Assembly: GCA_963971405.1 (NCBI GenBank)
Contig: OZ020492.1
Coordinates: 9,176,001-9,240,000 of the forward strand
Source of the DNA: Psococerastis gibbosa
Taxonomy: Eukaryota > Arthropoda > Insecta > Psocodea > Psocidae
Direction: 5' to 3'
Length of the DNA stretch: 64,000 nt
Within the stretch, counting starts at the first letter, position 1, and every line of letters begins with the position of its first letter. Shown here piece after piece: positions 34,901 through 42,306 of the stretch. A model generated the notes under the pieces. The model was not told the DNA's origin, searched no databases, and saw only the letters and a program-made list of their open reading frames with translations. Position numbers and translations under genes: made by a program.

Positions 34901-36973
34901 TGTCCTTACTGACAAAATCTCTACGGCCAGCTCCCTCTTAATTTTGAGAACATAGAGTGAATGATATTAATTTAATTATCTAATTATTAGGAGGAGACAT
35001 GATTCCCGAATTAACAGCGATGGAAGAAGCATTAGAATCGATGGAAGGAAGATCGTGGAAGAGGTGTGTCGTAGGGGGCGTTGAGCGTCGGATTGATCTC
35101 AGGGTGCTTGAGCCTTACAAGCGAGTTCTTTCCCACGGCGGCTACCTATCACAAGGCTCCAGAAATGCCATATTAGTCTTCAGCGCTTGCTTTTTACCTG
35201 ATCGGTCCCGCATTGACTATGACTATGTGATGAATAACCTATTCATGTGAGTTATTTTGGTTTTTATGATGACAATAAGATAGTAACTGCAGATCCACTG
35301 CACACTAGGCTAGACTAAACAACATTTTGTGGTTGCCGGTTATGTGGTCGCATTATAGATTTTTTATGCAAGAATAACGAATAAGCCAATAATTCCCCAC
35401 CACGTTACAACCTTCTATAGTATTTTATCCATGCTCCATACAAGTTTAGTCTTTTATGTATTTTTCAATTAAGCTACTAGTAGATGTTTGGTTGTTTTCA
35501 TGTCATCTAGTGGAATCAAAACTAACTCTCTAACTAGATGGATAGTATCTTACACATCAAGAATTGACTGTATTCGAGCGAAGCCTAATAGTTGGTTCAA
35601 ATATCCTGCCGTTGGCTTATTTCGCAGGCTCAGTAACAGAGCAAATTAGTGATGCTCATTTATTTAATCTGGCGTCTCCGAGTCAACTCTCTCGGTTCAT
35701 CGTCTTCCTATTAACAAAGTATGCTTTAAAGTATATACTCGAACGCACACCTAATCGATATAGGGAGCAGGGTAATTTATTGTCGTCATTTACCTTAGTT
35801 TTGACTCGTACCCGTATTCGGACTAGGTTATATCGCGCTCACGCCTGTTACAATTTGCCAATGGTACGCATGTCTCAGCTTCTCCATTGCAACTTGTAGC
35901 CGGTGTAGATGTACAAATAGGAATTGTGCCAGTTCCCCACTGGCCGAAACCATAAATGAAAACAATATCAAAAATGTCTGAAAAATCGCTGGGGTCACTA
36001 ACAGGGCTAGGTCCAATGAGTCTCTACAAAGTCTATAGAGAGCCTGTTTCCGCTCGTACTCGGCCAATTCCTGCTGGAAGTTGGCCTTAACAAGCCTTAC
36101 AAAGTAACAATAGTTAAATGCACGTAACTATAGGGTTCTGCCAGTTACTTTCAGAGAAGCTATAGGTTTTGACCAATAAAATTGTCTTGATAGTACTGTA
36201 TGTAATCCAAACTTTACGCGAGACTTGCATTTCAGGTACGTGATCTCAACTTTAGATCAGCTGGTGACTGATGACTATGTTCTGGTCTATCTGCATGGAG
36301 GAGCCGCCCCTAGCGTCATGCCAAAGTTCTCATGGCTCAAAGAGTGCTACCGGATGATAGACCGCAAACTCCGAAAAAACCTCAAAGGTCTCTTTTTGGT
36401 CCATCCAACGTTCTGGCTCAAGACCCTGTACATTATGACGAAACCATTTGTCAGGTAATTTATGGTTCTCACTCGTTGGGCTATTTGTTTTTCAATTTTA
36501 GGGGGGGGGGGGAGGACTTTAAAAAGCCTTTGACTGAAGTTCTGCTAGTCGTGTTTTGTGTCTAACCTGTTAAATGTATGCCTGTGAGCCACTATGTACT
36601 GGGTGTATTATGTACAAGCAGGCTCACTTTCTTTCTTTACTGTTATTGAAGTCCACGTGTTAAAAATGTTTAAAAAACATTACTTCGCTCGTCTGTTTTC
36701 AAATTCCCCCCCCCCCCCCCCCCCTGTGAGACCACCAAAAATAGGCTACCTTTAAATGTACCCCTTGCTTGTGGCGTCTCTGAAGAAAAATCCTGATTCA
36801 TATTTACTAGATCAAGAATATCAATTGAAACTTTCCGGCGCTTTCAGCACCACCTTTCAAAATACTTGTCTAGGGGGTTTTAAGCAGCATTTTACTCGAC
36901 AACAGCAGTAGTAGTATACCTTCCTTGAAAGATTCTGTTGTGACTTCCCTATTGTTTTGATTGGTTGGCCGCA

Positions 36974-37012
<39 letters not shown>

Positions 37013-37679
37013 AGATTCTCAGTTAGGGAAGCTTTGCACATTATATTAAAACATATTTGTGGCTATTGCTTGCGAGAAAGGTTTTGGTTTGATATTTATT
37101 TTTCATGGGATAATGTAATGTAAGCCTAAATTTCACGTGATCTTAATAAGCGCTTCACTTTTTGTTTCAGTTCCAAATTTAGCAAAAAGTTGTTTTTCAT
37201 CAACTCCTTAAAAGAACTGTATAAGAGAGTGCCTCTTGAAAAAGCAAGCATTCCAGAGAGAGTTGTGTGGTACGTAACATTATTGTATAAATGCTGATTC
37301 AAAAATTATAATACTTAGGATGAATTCAATGTTCCCGTATTTTATAATTCAACCGCATTTGGAGTGCTTTTACGTAGTAATTGGTCTAAGAAGCAATAAT
37401 TGTGACAGACGTATCCTCATTGTGTGTTGAAATCGAACAGGAGCAACTGTTTGGGCAAAGCTGATATTTATAGCAAGCTGAGGGGTGGTGGGGGGTGGAG
37501 GTGGAGGCTTTCTCGCACCTGTTTGGCTCCCTGCTATCTCTACCTGATTTCCGGATGGCGACATAATTTTATTAGTCGTAGTCTTGTTTAAGGTTGGATA
37601 CGACATTCTGTTAACTTTCAGTAATTTTATTTTTTTATTTTTCAGTTTTGATGTCGCCAAGGAAGGTTTGAAGAGCTAA
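22947..37679 (+). CDS. BNIP2: BNIP2/caytaxin/prune2-like BCH-domain protein, complete (10 exons)
   Basis: BNIP2-family proteins are cytosolic adaptors whose C-terminal BCH (CRAL-TRIO-like) domain binds Rho regulators, kinesin light chain and small ligands. Exons: 22947-22970, 24533-24602, 25210-25320, 25948-26103, 26982-27128, 27316-27459, 34991-35246, 36236-36454, 37171-37269, 37646-37679. All phases agree, giving 1260 nt (419 residues). The N-terminal half is acidic. Exons 5 and 6 each encode an RRKVIAVT/RKKVIAVT block like the RKKL-APxxSLTLD block of vertebrate BNIP2. Exons 7-9 encode the BCH domain: IDLRVLEPYKRVLSHGGYL, FSACFLPDRSRIDYDYVM, DDYVLVYLHGG, MIDRKLRKNLKGLFLVHPTF and SSKFSKKLFFINSL, all close to vertebrate BNIP2. 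The protein ends soon after the domain (IPERVV, then FDVAKEGLKS). Intron 6 (7.5 kb) carries a nested transposon. Confidence 0.88.
23340..23890 (-). pseudogene. LINE reverse transcriptase fragment in BNIP2-like intron 1
   Basis: The minus strand encodes, in shifting frames, INELLLHETKTQLIKFTTTQ (the L-LN--KT motif of reverse transcriptase palm/thumb) and then VIVRAYHSLVMGPKNYGILA, the usual AYFSL---NYGI-WG block of Jockey/CR1-type LINEs. Premature stops throughout. Confidence 0.7.
24533..24602 (+). CDS. BNIP2: BNIP2-like exon 2
   Basis: Phase 0 in, phase 1 out; TTTTCAG acceptor and AATG/GTGAGA donor. It encodes LEDSIAGILLDKAAV, comparable to the EDDSIEADIL segment near the N-terminus of vertebrate BNIP2. 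Confidence 0.7.
24831..25145 (+). repeat. Pair of short direct repeats in intron 2
   Basis: About 50 bp (AACATTAAATTGACTCTT..., with GAAGAGGCAACCTTCTTA) at 24831-24885 recurs diverged at 25090-25143 (GAAGAGGCAACCTCCTTAGG). No other feature seen between them. Confidence 0.5.
25210..25320 (+). CDS. BNIP2: BNIP2-like exon 3
   Basis: A 111-nt phase 1-1 exon with TTCTAG acceptor and CCAG/GTGAAA donor. It encodes acidic linker sequence including ASWDGSLESLDLNLPSS. Confidence 0.7.
25948..26103 (+). CDS. BNIP2: BNIP2-like exon 4
   Basis: A 156-nt phase 1-1 exon with ATTCCAG acceptor and ATAG/GTAATG donor. It encodes VDFFNSPSALKLVAGG, then an acidic stretch (SEEESEHSLFQ) ending NCEDVRLTI. Confidence 0.7.
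26315..26520 (+). repeat. SINE-like family B, copy 1
   Basis: Contains TGGCCAGGTGG (26327-26337), fitting a pol III A box, then GAGTCTCTACCCGCCATGCG, GGAGACGTGTCGTAACTCGA and GGATACATTCATTGAATTG, and ends in an A-rich tail. Related copies are at 41845, 49190 (-), 53095 (-) and 62945 (-). The B box is not a clear consensus, so tRNA ancestry is inferred. Confidence 0.65.
26982..27128 (+). CDS. BNIP2: BNIP2-like exon 5 (tandem duplicate A)
   Basis: A 147-nt phase 1-1 exon with ATTGCAG acceptor and ACAA/GTAAGT donor. It encodes PRRKVIAVTVNDDSTSQDES and IMDDTSYPSYLPTD, then MPDSDSTIT. It is about three-quarters identical to exon 6, only 187 bp away. Confidence 0.8.
27316..27459 (+). CDS. BNIP2: BNIP2-like exon 6 (tandem duplicate B)
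   Basis: A 144-nt phase 1-1 exon with CTTGCAG acceptor and ACTA/GTAAGT donor. It encodes ARKKVIAVTLEDDYISQDES, IMDDTSFPSHLSTD and MPDSDSTIT. One residue shorter than exon 5. Either, both or neither could be spliced in without shifting frame. Confidence 0.8.
29432..29662 (+). CDS. Transposase gene exon 2
   Basis: Acceptor TTTTAGAG, donor TTTCCG/GTAAGT; phase 1-1. It encodes GDRFLEREGVILKSNSAATT and a Pro/Gln-rich linker. The alternative AG two bases upstream would give an immediate stop, which fixes the acceptor. Confidence 0.6.
29743..30624 (+). mobile_element. 5'-truncated I-type LINE with 14-bp target duplication
   Basis: AATGGGCCTGCCCA occurs at 29743-29756 and again at 30611-30624, bracketing the insert. 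The insert ends in a (TAA)n run (about 30590-30610), typical of I-clade elements. It interrupts an intron of the transposase gene, so it is younger than the host transposon. Confidence 0.88.
29757..30508 (+). pseudogene. LINE ORF2 fragment: RNase H domain and C-terminal zinc motif
   Basis: One open frame of about 250 codons. FQAEVIAISEAL, CVVYSDSQAALLAL and VNLVWIPGHQGMDGNEEADR are RNase H blocks with the acidic catalytic residues (E of FQAE, D of YSDS, D of EEAD). CRHCGEEEETAKHLLCDCPA near the end is the LINE C-terminal CCHC. The start of RNase H (with its first Asp) and all of endonuclease/RT are missing through 5' truncation. The intact frame suggests a recent insertion. Confidence 0.88.
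31016..31270 (+). CDS. Transposase gene exon 4: core of the Mutator-like domain
   Basis: Acceptor TTTTAAG, donor GCTG/GTATGT; phase 1-1, 85 codons. It carries most of the recognisable domain, including CSFANMEF, FQCRHCN and LVNGVISAG. Confidence 0.72.
31720..31845 (-). repeat. tRNA-derived SINE family C, copy 2 (head only)
   Basis: Inverted match to 32236-32375, including AGAGGATACTAGTTTGAAAC, ACCACTGCC and GCAAGCT. With the next copy it forms an inverted pair about 400 bp apart. Confidence 0.65.
31850..32130 (+). repeat. Unclassified repeat ending in (TAC)n
   Basis: GC-richer block (GCCGGCCGCC..., GGTCCCCTGTCC) ending in a (TAC)n/(CTA)n microsatellite at 32109-32126. It looks like the 3' end of a non-LTR element, but no coding or pol III signal supports a family. 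Confidence 0.35.
32236..32480 (+). repeat. tRNA-derived SINE family C, copy 3
   Basis: A box TGGTCGAGTGG (32280-32290) matches the consensus exactly, and AGTTCCAATCC (32324-32334) is a slightly degenerate B box at normal tRNA spacing. The body (GGACTAAGGCTGGGAG, CACCCACTCCCG) also occurs inverted at 11765-11900. Confidence 0.8.
32893..33080. repeat. Hairpin repeat family with hammerhead core, copy 1
   Basis: Long inverted arms (GAAGAACCAGTAGAATCC / GGATTCTACTGGTTCTTC; CGAGATGAAAGTGAA / TTCACTTTCATCTCG) enclose the core at 32976-33015. Similar copies at 44870-45110, partial ones at 38695-38890 and 39600-39985. The layout recalls the pseudo-LTR ends of Penelope-like elements; no reverse transcriptase of that type is present. 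Confidence 0.7.
32976..33015 (+). ncRNA. Candidate hammerhead ribozyme core, copy 1
   Basis: CTGAAGA (32976-32982) fits CUGANGA. GTCGAC (32984-32989) can pair with GTTGAC (32997-33002) as helix II. GAAAC (33003-33007) then GT and T supply G12-A14, the minimal AC/GU helix III and H17. The 5' strand of helix I (expected TTCCA) is lost here, so cleavage in this copy is unlikely. Confidence 0.5.
33228..33297 (-). repeat. tRNA-like SINE head or tRNA pseudogene
   Basis: On the minus strand TTGAGCGGTCAG (A-box-like) is followed at tRNA spacing by GGGTTCGAACCCCG, a perfect B box/T-arm. The acceptor and anticodon stems do not close well, so this is a relic rather than a working tRNA gene. Confidence 0.55.
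33305..33466 (-). mobile_element. hAT-type MITE family 2, copy 1
   Basis: Minus strand begins CAGGGACGAATCCAGCCCAT, then a poly-G run and TGTGGTTGTGGGCCAAAATA, and ends in GGGGGCAGCTCCCCCC-type sequence. Same layout as 54194-54371. The target duplication is unclear for this copy. Confidence 0.6.
33930..34625 (+). pseudogene. LINE C-terminus and 3' UTR with TTCTA tail
   Basis: A frame around 34065-34305 reads SRRSLLYQAVTLYNYTN then IVLWLEGE, resembling the extreme C-terminus of Jockey/CR1-like ORF2. The AACAAGGAC.ATAGTCCGCTTT motif repeats twice (34363, 34433) in the presumed UTR, and the end is a TTCTATTCTATTCTA repeat (34610-34626). Confidence 0.6.
34991..35246 (+). CDS. BNIP2: BNIP2-like exon 7: start of BCH domain
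   Basis: Phase 1 in, phase 2 out; ATTATTAG acceptor and TTCAT/GTGAGT donor. It encodes the GRSWKRCVVGGVERRIDLRV lead-in and the first BCH blocks (YKRVLSHGGYLSQGSRNAIL, ACFLPDRSRIDYDYVMNNLF). The acceptor lies only 50 bp past the transposon's right target duplication. Confidence 0.9.
35800..36000 (-). repeat. Dispersed repeat family X, copy 3
   Basis: Minus-strand blocks CACCGGCTACAAGTTGCAAT, GAAGCTGAGACATGCG, TGTAACAGGCGTGAGC and CGAATACGGGTACGAGTC correspond to 10950-11040. It lies in BNIP2-like intron 7. Confidence 0.6.
36236..36454 (+). CDS. BNIP2: BNIP2-like exon 8: BCH domain core
   Basis: Phase 2-2 exon with ATTTCAG acceptor and GTCAG/GTAATT donor. It encodes YVISTLDQLVTDDYVLVYLH, then LKECYRMIDRKLRKNLKGLF and VHPTFWLKTLYIMTKPFV, which align block by block with vertebrate BNIP2 and caytaxin. 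Confidence 0.92.
36978..37006 (+). repeat. Poly-T tract in intron 8
   Basis: A run of about 29 T residues, possibly the tail of a minus-strand retro-insertion. Nothing recognisable adjoins it. Confidence 0.5.
37171..37269 (+). CDS. BNIP2: BNIP2-like exon 9: BCH domain end
   Basis: Phase 2-2 exon with GTTTCAG acceptor and TGTG/GTACGT donor. It encodes SKFSKKLFFINSLKELYKRV and PLEKASIPERVV, matching the SSKFSxKIxYVxSLxEL and IPE blocks of the family. Confidence 0.9.
37646..37679 (+). CDS. BNIP2: BNIP2-like exon 10: terminal exon
   Basis: Starts after TTTTTCAG in phase 2, encodes FDVAKEGLKS and stops at TAA (37677-37679). Shorter C-terminus than vertebrate BNIP2, with no extra tail. Confidence 0.75.
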
Positions 37680-38690
37680 TAATAATCCTTGGAATATGTA
37701 AAATAGCTACTGCATTCCTTCATCACAACAAACCGAAATTCATTCAGTGTGATACAAAAGTTACCGGATTGTTCATGTAACTCCGGCCGTGAAAATATTT
37801 GTAGTGTATATTTCTAAGCTTAGTTTGTAATGCCAACTTTGTTTTTTTTAATTTGGACAGCCAATTTGAAAATTTTATTTTTATATTCGATTTAATGCTA
37901 GCAGGATTGTTAATCATAATTCGTAATGCCATTTCTCTTTAATTTGGGCAGCCATTTTCAAAGTTTTATCTTTATTGTATATTAAATGTAATACGAACTT
38001 GTTGATATTACTTCTAAAAAGTATTATTTGCTTGTTGCTTCACGTCGCTTAATTATTTATTAATTAATCAGGATCAGCTTTATAGCCTTCTGTAGGCACA
38101 GCACGAGATATCAAGCTAACTTATTACGATTACCGGAGTTAAAAATGGCAACAATGGAATTTTTGAAAAACATTTTGAATCTTCAAAATCTTCTGTTTAT
38201 ATTTTTAACCCCGGGTATAATTAAGGTAACTTTGCTGCTGGTACTTCACGCTTTCTAGATTTTAAGGTCATTTGTAATGTTTGTCAGCAATCTGTTTCTG
38301 TCTGTTTCGAGCACAATGATTCTAGATTTTAATCGTGTTAAGTAATAGAAGAGTTATCTCGTTCTCTTTATTGTTTGAGAGCGTAATCTTGTGTACTGAA
38401 ATTAAAGTTGCACTTCTTTATTGATAACGTTACAAATTCTTATAATGAATGCTCTGGTTTTCTGATAAATATTCTTAATATGAAATGGATATCCGTTCAC
38501 TATCCGGCATCCGGCCAAAAATTGCAATTTTTTTATTATAATTACTCATTTTAGTGTGACGATATACCGTATTAACAAGGTCAGATGTATACCAAACAGC
38601 TATCCGTTTCCTCTCTAGCTGTGGTCAACGTTGCATTTCTTATTGTAATTCACACGAGCTGCAGACTACTTGATTATGGGAACACTGTTG
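37680..38690. other. Downstream of BNIP2-like gene, AT-rich
   Basis: Presumed 3' UTR and flank. GTAATGCCA/TTTAATTTGG-type lines recur locally (about 37820-37960), but I see no gene. ATTAAA at about 38400 is one possible polyadenylation signal; the real one is unknown. Confidence 0.4.
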
Positions 38691-38694
38691 AATT

Positions 38695-38890
38695 TGGGCT
38701 GATGGGCCGTTGTCAATTTTCCAAACCTTTCGCCTTCGGCATGCAATCATAGAAGTCTGCGTAGTACCACTGAAGATGTTGACGAAACGTTTTGAACTAC
38801 GCCTTAAAATCCACCACAGATCAGATCCTACTGCTTCATCACCTGGCTACGACCGTGAAAGTCTTCATAATTATATAAGGCAACTAGATG
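38695..38890. repeat. Hairpin/hammerhead family, diverged copy
   Basis: GGGCTGATGGGCCGTTGTC, CTGAAGATGTTGACGAAACG (38770-38789) and CTGCTTCATC blocks match copies at 32893 and 44870. Helix II is shortened here because the middle of the GTCGAC...GTTGAC segment is lost. Confidence 0.55.
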
Positions 38891-39599
38891 GTCGCAACCT
38901 CTTCTTTTGACTCATTGAGGGAATGAAGGGAGCTGTACAAAACACTGGCTATGGAAAATTTACTTCTATTGAAAAATCGTGACCGCGAGTTTCAACCGAA
39001 AAGAAGAACCTGCGACAATCAAGGAGCCTTCCATTTGCCTGATCAAAAAAAGATCTGGTGGTGTTAAGATCTCCATTCCGTGCAAATGAAAGTCCATATT
39101 AGCTGAAATCTACTCACAAACAGTTTTCCCAGGAACGTGTGATATTGTCAAGAGACCTTTTCAAAAGAGAGCAACTGACGATCTACTGTTATATAGTAGG
39201 ACCTAGTTAGTAATGGTGAAGTTTCCTGTGGGTGATGAATAGAAGAGATTTTATTTAAAAAATCACAACAACAAAAATGATTATTGGTATAGTTGGGTAG
39301 TCAGAATCAGAAATAGCCAAGACCACGAACAAACATTAAGTTAAGAATTAGTGGTATATTAGTAGCATATAATTGCTCTTAATACACAATCTGAAACAAA
39401 TAACCGTGTCTTCTGGACACCTATTACCGCTGGTGGATAACAGCAATGAGTTTCATCTTATAGGTTTTTTTGTCAATTAGGGCATGGAGGTATTTCAGGT
39501 CATTGTGGGTACCGGTATACGATTTCTGTCCAGAATTTATAAGAATCTGTCTGGTCAAATAACTGATTTTTTTTTTTCTGTTAAATTAAAATACCGATC

Positions 39600-39985
39600 A
39601 ATTCTCAGTTCTCGCTGAGGCTCGGAGATACAATTTTAGAAGTCTCCGCAGTGCCACTGAAGTTGGCGAAGGCAGATTTTTACGACGAAATGATGAAATT
39701 AGGTCTTTTTGTTCTATTACTAAGCCAATCTAGGCTATAAAGCCCTCTCGTAACACTCAACTAGTAAGACCCGGGAGCGCCTGCTTTACATGCCCTCCGA
39801 AGCATGGCCAGAAAATGTAGGAAGTGCAGGACTCGAACCAACAACCTTTCGGGTGAAATTCAGAGTCCGTACCACTACTCAACATGTCCTGATTAAAAGC
39901 ACTCTTTCAGATCGACCACGGCCCATCATATTGGATTCCACTGCTTCGTCAAATAGCTCCAGCGTTGAAAGTCACTGCAATTATA
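39600..39985. repeat. Hairpin family copy split by a SINE
   Basis: 39615-39700 (CTCGGAGATACAATTTTAGA, CCACTGAAG) and 39900-39985 (AGATCGACCACGGCCCATCA) are the two halves of the hairpin family, separated by SINE A at 39712-39900. Confidence 0.6.
39712..39900 (-). repeat. tRNA-derived SINE family A, copy 1
   Basis: Minus strand: tRNA-like head with A box near TAGAGTAGTGG and B box GGTTCGAGTCC, then TTTTCTGGCCATGCTTCGGA, GGGCATGTAAAGCAGGCG, and an end TTAGTAATAGAACAAAAAG. Seven copies or fragments in the window. Confidence 0.85.
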
Positions 39986-40179
39986 TAGGATATTAATATA
40001 TTAATGAGGTATAACTTAAGTAATGTAATACCTGTATAATTTAACAGTCACTGTCATCAATATATAAAACTTCATTAAGGAACCCGACACAAAAGTAAGT
40101 ATGGTGACCCGTTGGAAACGGATTAAGTTTGGGGAGGGCTCTGGTATCCGGATCCGAGGTATATATTGTAAGGACATGA

Positions 40180-40216
40180 CATAGAATATATATTATTATA
40201 TATATATAATATATTA
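40180..40216. repeat. AT palindrome
   Basis: ATAGAATATATATTATTATATATATATAATATATTAT-like self-complementary run (described by its blocks TAGAATATAT and ATATATTATA). Low complexity. Confidence 0.4.
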
Positions 40217-40973
40217 TACAGACTTATTTCACCTGAATGTTGCTAATTTCCAGTACCTACCACACTTGCTTCATTTTCTGGTCATGATTCGAAGACATTT
40301 AAATAGCCTGGTTGAGTGTAAGAGTGGGCTTAGTTATAAAACATAAAGTCATTATTTATTTATTTATTTAATTATAGTTTTAAAAAAGGTTGAGCCCCGG
40401 ACTTCCTATCGTATTATTCACTCATGCCTATGGCAATACACTAAGTATCTGGAGCGTAGGCTACCTGATAAAATTGACTTTGTTTTTTTAAGGGCAAATC
40501 GAACACCCCTACTCAGCTACGCATTTGATAGCAGTAACGCTTTGATTTTAAGATGAGGAATGTAAACGCAAACAAAGGGGGTCGGGACTCCCGACTCTGG
40601 AGTCTTCGACGTTTGAAAAATAGGTCCGGAATAGTGAGGGTTTATGTATTTTGACAGCAGCAATGTTCAGATTTTACAGTTCTAAAATTATTGAAAGACG
40701 AAAGTGATCTTTGATTTTATGTTTTAATTGGTTATATAGCCTAATATTCATATTGATTATTTTTTGCCCGGTTAGGTGCCCCTATAGCTAGGAGATGTGA
40801 CAACTGGGGCCAAACTCCAAAGTCGCAATGTAGAGGAGGAGAATTTCTTCTACTTCTAATCCTCATTAATTTGATGACTCTTACCAATATTTTATTGAAA
40901 TGTTTACTTTTCTGGGGTGGCCCCCGGGCCTCCCTGTTTGGAGTCTGTTCAATAAGATGACTTTTGACTTTTT

Positions 40974-41064
40974 GCTCTATTACTAAGCCAACCTAGCGGA
41001 GTTAGGGCTGTAAATCCCTCTCTTACACTAAACTAGGAAGACCCGGGACCGCCTGCTTTACCTG
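40974..41064 (-). repeat. tRNA-derived SINE family A, 3' fragment
   Basis: TCTATTACTAAGCCAACCTA, GGAGTTAGGGCTGTAAATCC and CCGGGACCGCCTGCTTTACC match the body of SINE A, but the tRNA head is absent. Confidence 0.75.
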
Positions 41065-41187
41065 TTTTGTGTAGTTATTTCTTCAAACATTTTACAGGAG
41101 ACTCCCGGGCCCTCTAGTGTTTAGATAGAAATACGAATCTTCGTCTGTTAAACATTACACTTAAATAAATAAATGAGGGCTTTTTTT

Positions 41188-41378
41188 TTCTATTACTAAG
41201 CCAACCTAGCGGAGTTAGGGCTATAAAGCCCTCTCTTACACTCAACTAGGAAGGCCCGGGACCGCCTGCTTTACATGCCCTCCGAAGCATGGCCAGAAAA
41301 TGTAGCAAGTGTAGGACTCGAACCAACAACCTTTCGGGTGAAAGTCAGAGTCCGTACCACTACTCTACATGTCCCGAC
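41188..41378 (-). repeat. tRNA-derived SINE family A, copy 2
   Basis: Best-preserved copy. On the minus strand B box GGTTCGAGTCC (41314-41324) is an exact consensus and the A-box region lies at about 41357-41368 at tRNA spacing; the anticodon-arm region reads CTGACTTTCACCC, compatible with a Glu-type (UUC) ancestor. Confidence 0.88.
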
Positions 41379-41844
41379 TTACTGCTTACACTTACTGCTA
41401 ACAAAATGATTAAAACCCCGATAATACAGGCCTATTTTTTCAAAAAATAATGTTTCACGAAGGAATTCATACAGGTCAGAATTTTACTTAATTTCATACG
41501 AGTATCACACTATTGACTGCTGACCTCCCTCAAAATTCCAGGTCAAAATTACAGTCTTGCCAAGATGCACTCTGGAAGCGCCAAAGGAGTCTCTGATTGG
41601 ACGAAGGTGGCACCAGAAATTACAAATATTTTTGGCGAAGTGACTGTTCAATCTCTCCTATAGACAACACTAGCAATACCTATGTAAAACAAATCCCTGT
41701 TTTTAATAATGATAATAATAATAAAAGCGCCTTTAATGAAGAGAAAACATAACAATCTTCTCAGCGAATATTAACCAATCAAATTTTCACCCACACAAAA
41801 AGCCTTTTCAACTCATCTAATCACCCGCTCACACTTTAAGCGAC

Positions 41845-42008
41845 TCCGGTGGCAGTGTAGCGAGCTTGTAGTTGTGCCAGTCTCTACACACCTTGCGATC
41901 GGAGACGTGTCGTAACTCGACGCAAATACCTGTTAGGTTACTGAAGGAGGCAGTTGAAGGATAATCGGATGCATTCACTAAATCGTTTGTACGCGATTAA
42001 CCTTTTAT
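41845..42008 (+). repeat. SINE-like family B, copy 2
   Basis: GGTGGCAGTGTAGCGAGC, GCGATCGGAGACGTGTCGTA and CGATTAACCTTTT match 26315-26500. It abuts repeat family Y directly. Confidence 0.65.
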
Positions 42009-42187
42009 TGCTTTCCAATTTATACGTAGTATAAGGAAAGCTTTGTGATAGTCGAAATTTTTGATTCCGAGATTTCAACGGATTTACACGTTTTGAGGTC
42101 CCAGGAACCCAAAAAAGTGGTTTTTACGAAATGTCAGTCTGTCGCTCTGTCTGTCTGTCTGTCGGTCGGTCTGTCTGTCTGTCTGTA

Positions 42188-42222
<35 letters not shown>

Positions 42223-42306
42223 TCATCGATTACCGGGCAAACTACTCGGTGGATTTGTGTGAAATTGGACTTGTAGGTTCACAAAAATCATACCTCGAGA
42301 AGATTT
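42005..42306 (+). repeat. Repeat family Y, partial unit 1 of a tandem pair
   Basis: Begins TTGCTTTCCAATTTATACG, contains the TTATACGTAGTATAA palindrome and an expanded CTGT microsatellite (42132-42222), and ends at CATACCTCGAGAAG. The next unit starts immediately. Confidence 0.8.
42132..42222 (+). repeat. (CTGT)n microsatellite
   Basis: About 22 CTGT/CGGT/ATGT units in a row, giving a spurious CLSV-repeat ORF. The neighbouring unit has only three or four units at the same place (42434-42454). Confidence 0.9.

Larger units (their letters stand above)
28253..34941. mobile_element. Kolobok-like DNA transposon (TTAA target, 18-bp inverted repeats), nested in BNIP2-like intron 6
   Basis: The left end at 28257 (GAGGGAGCTGGCCGTAGA) and right end at 34937 (TCTACGGCCAGCTCCCTC) are perfect 18-bp inverted repeats. 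Each is flanked by TTAA (28253-28256 and 34938-34941). Inside, on the + strand, is a multi-exon gene with a 'Mutator-like transposase' domain (see 28822-31641). TTAA duplication plus this transposase type is what I associate with the Kolobok superfamily; piggyBac also uses TTAA but has a different transposase. The copy is dead: the transposase is cut off early, and an I-type LINE, SINEs, a hairpin repeat and a LINE tail have landed in it. At about 6.7 kb it accounts for most of the intron. Confidence 0.82.
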
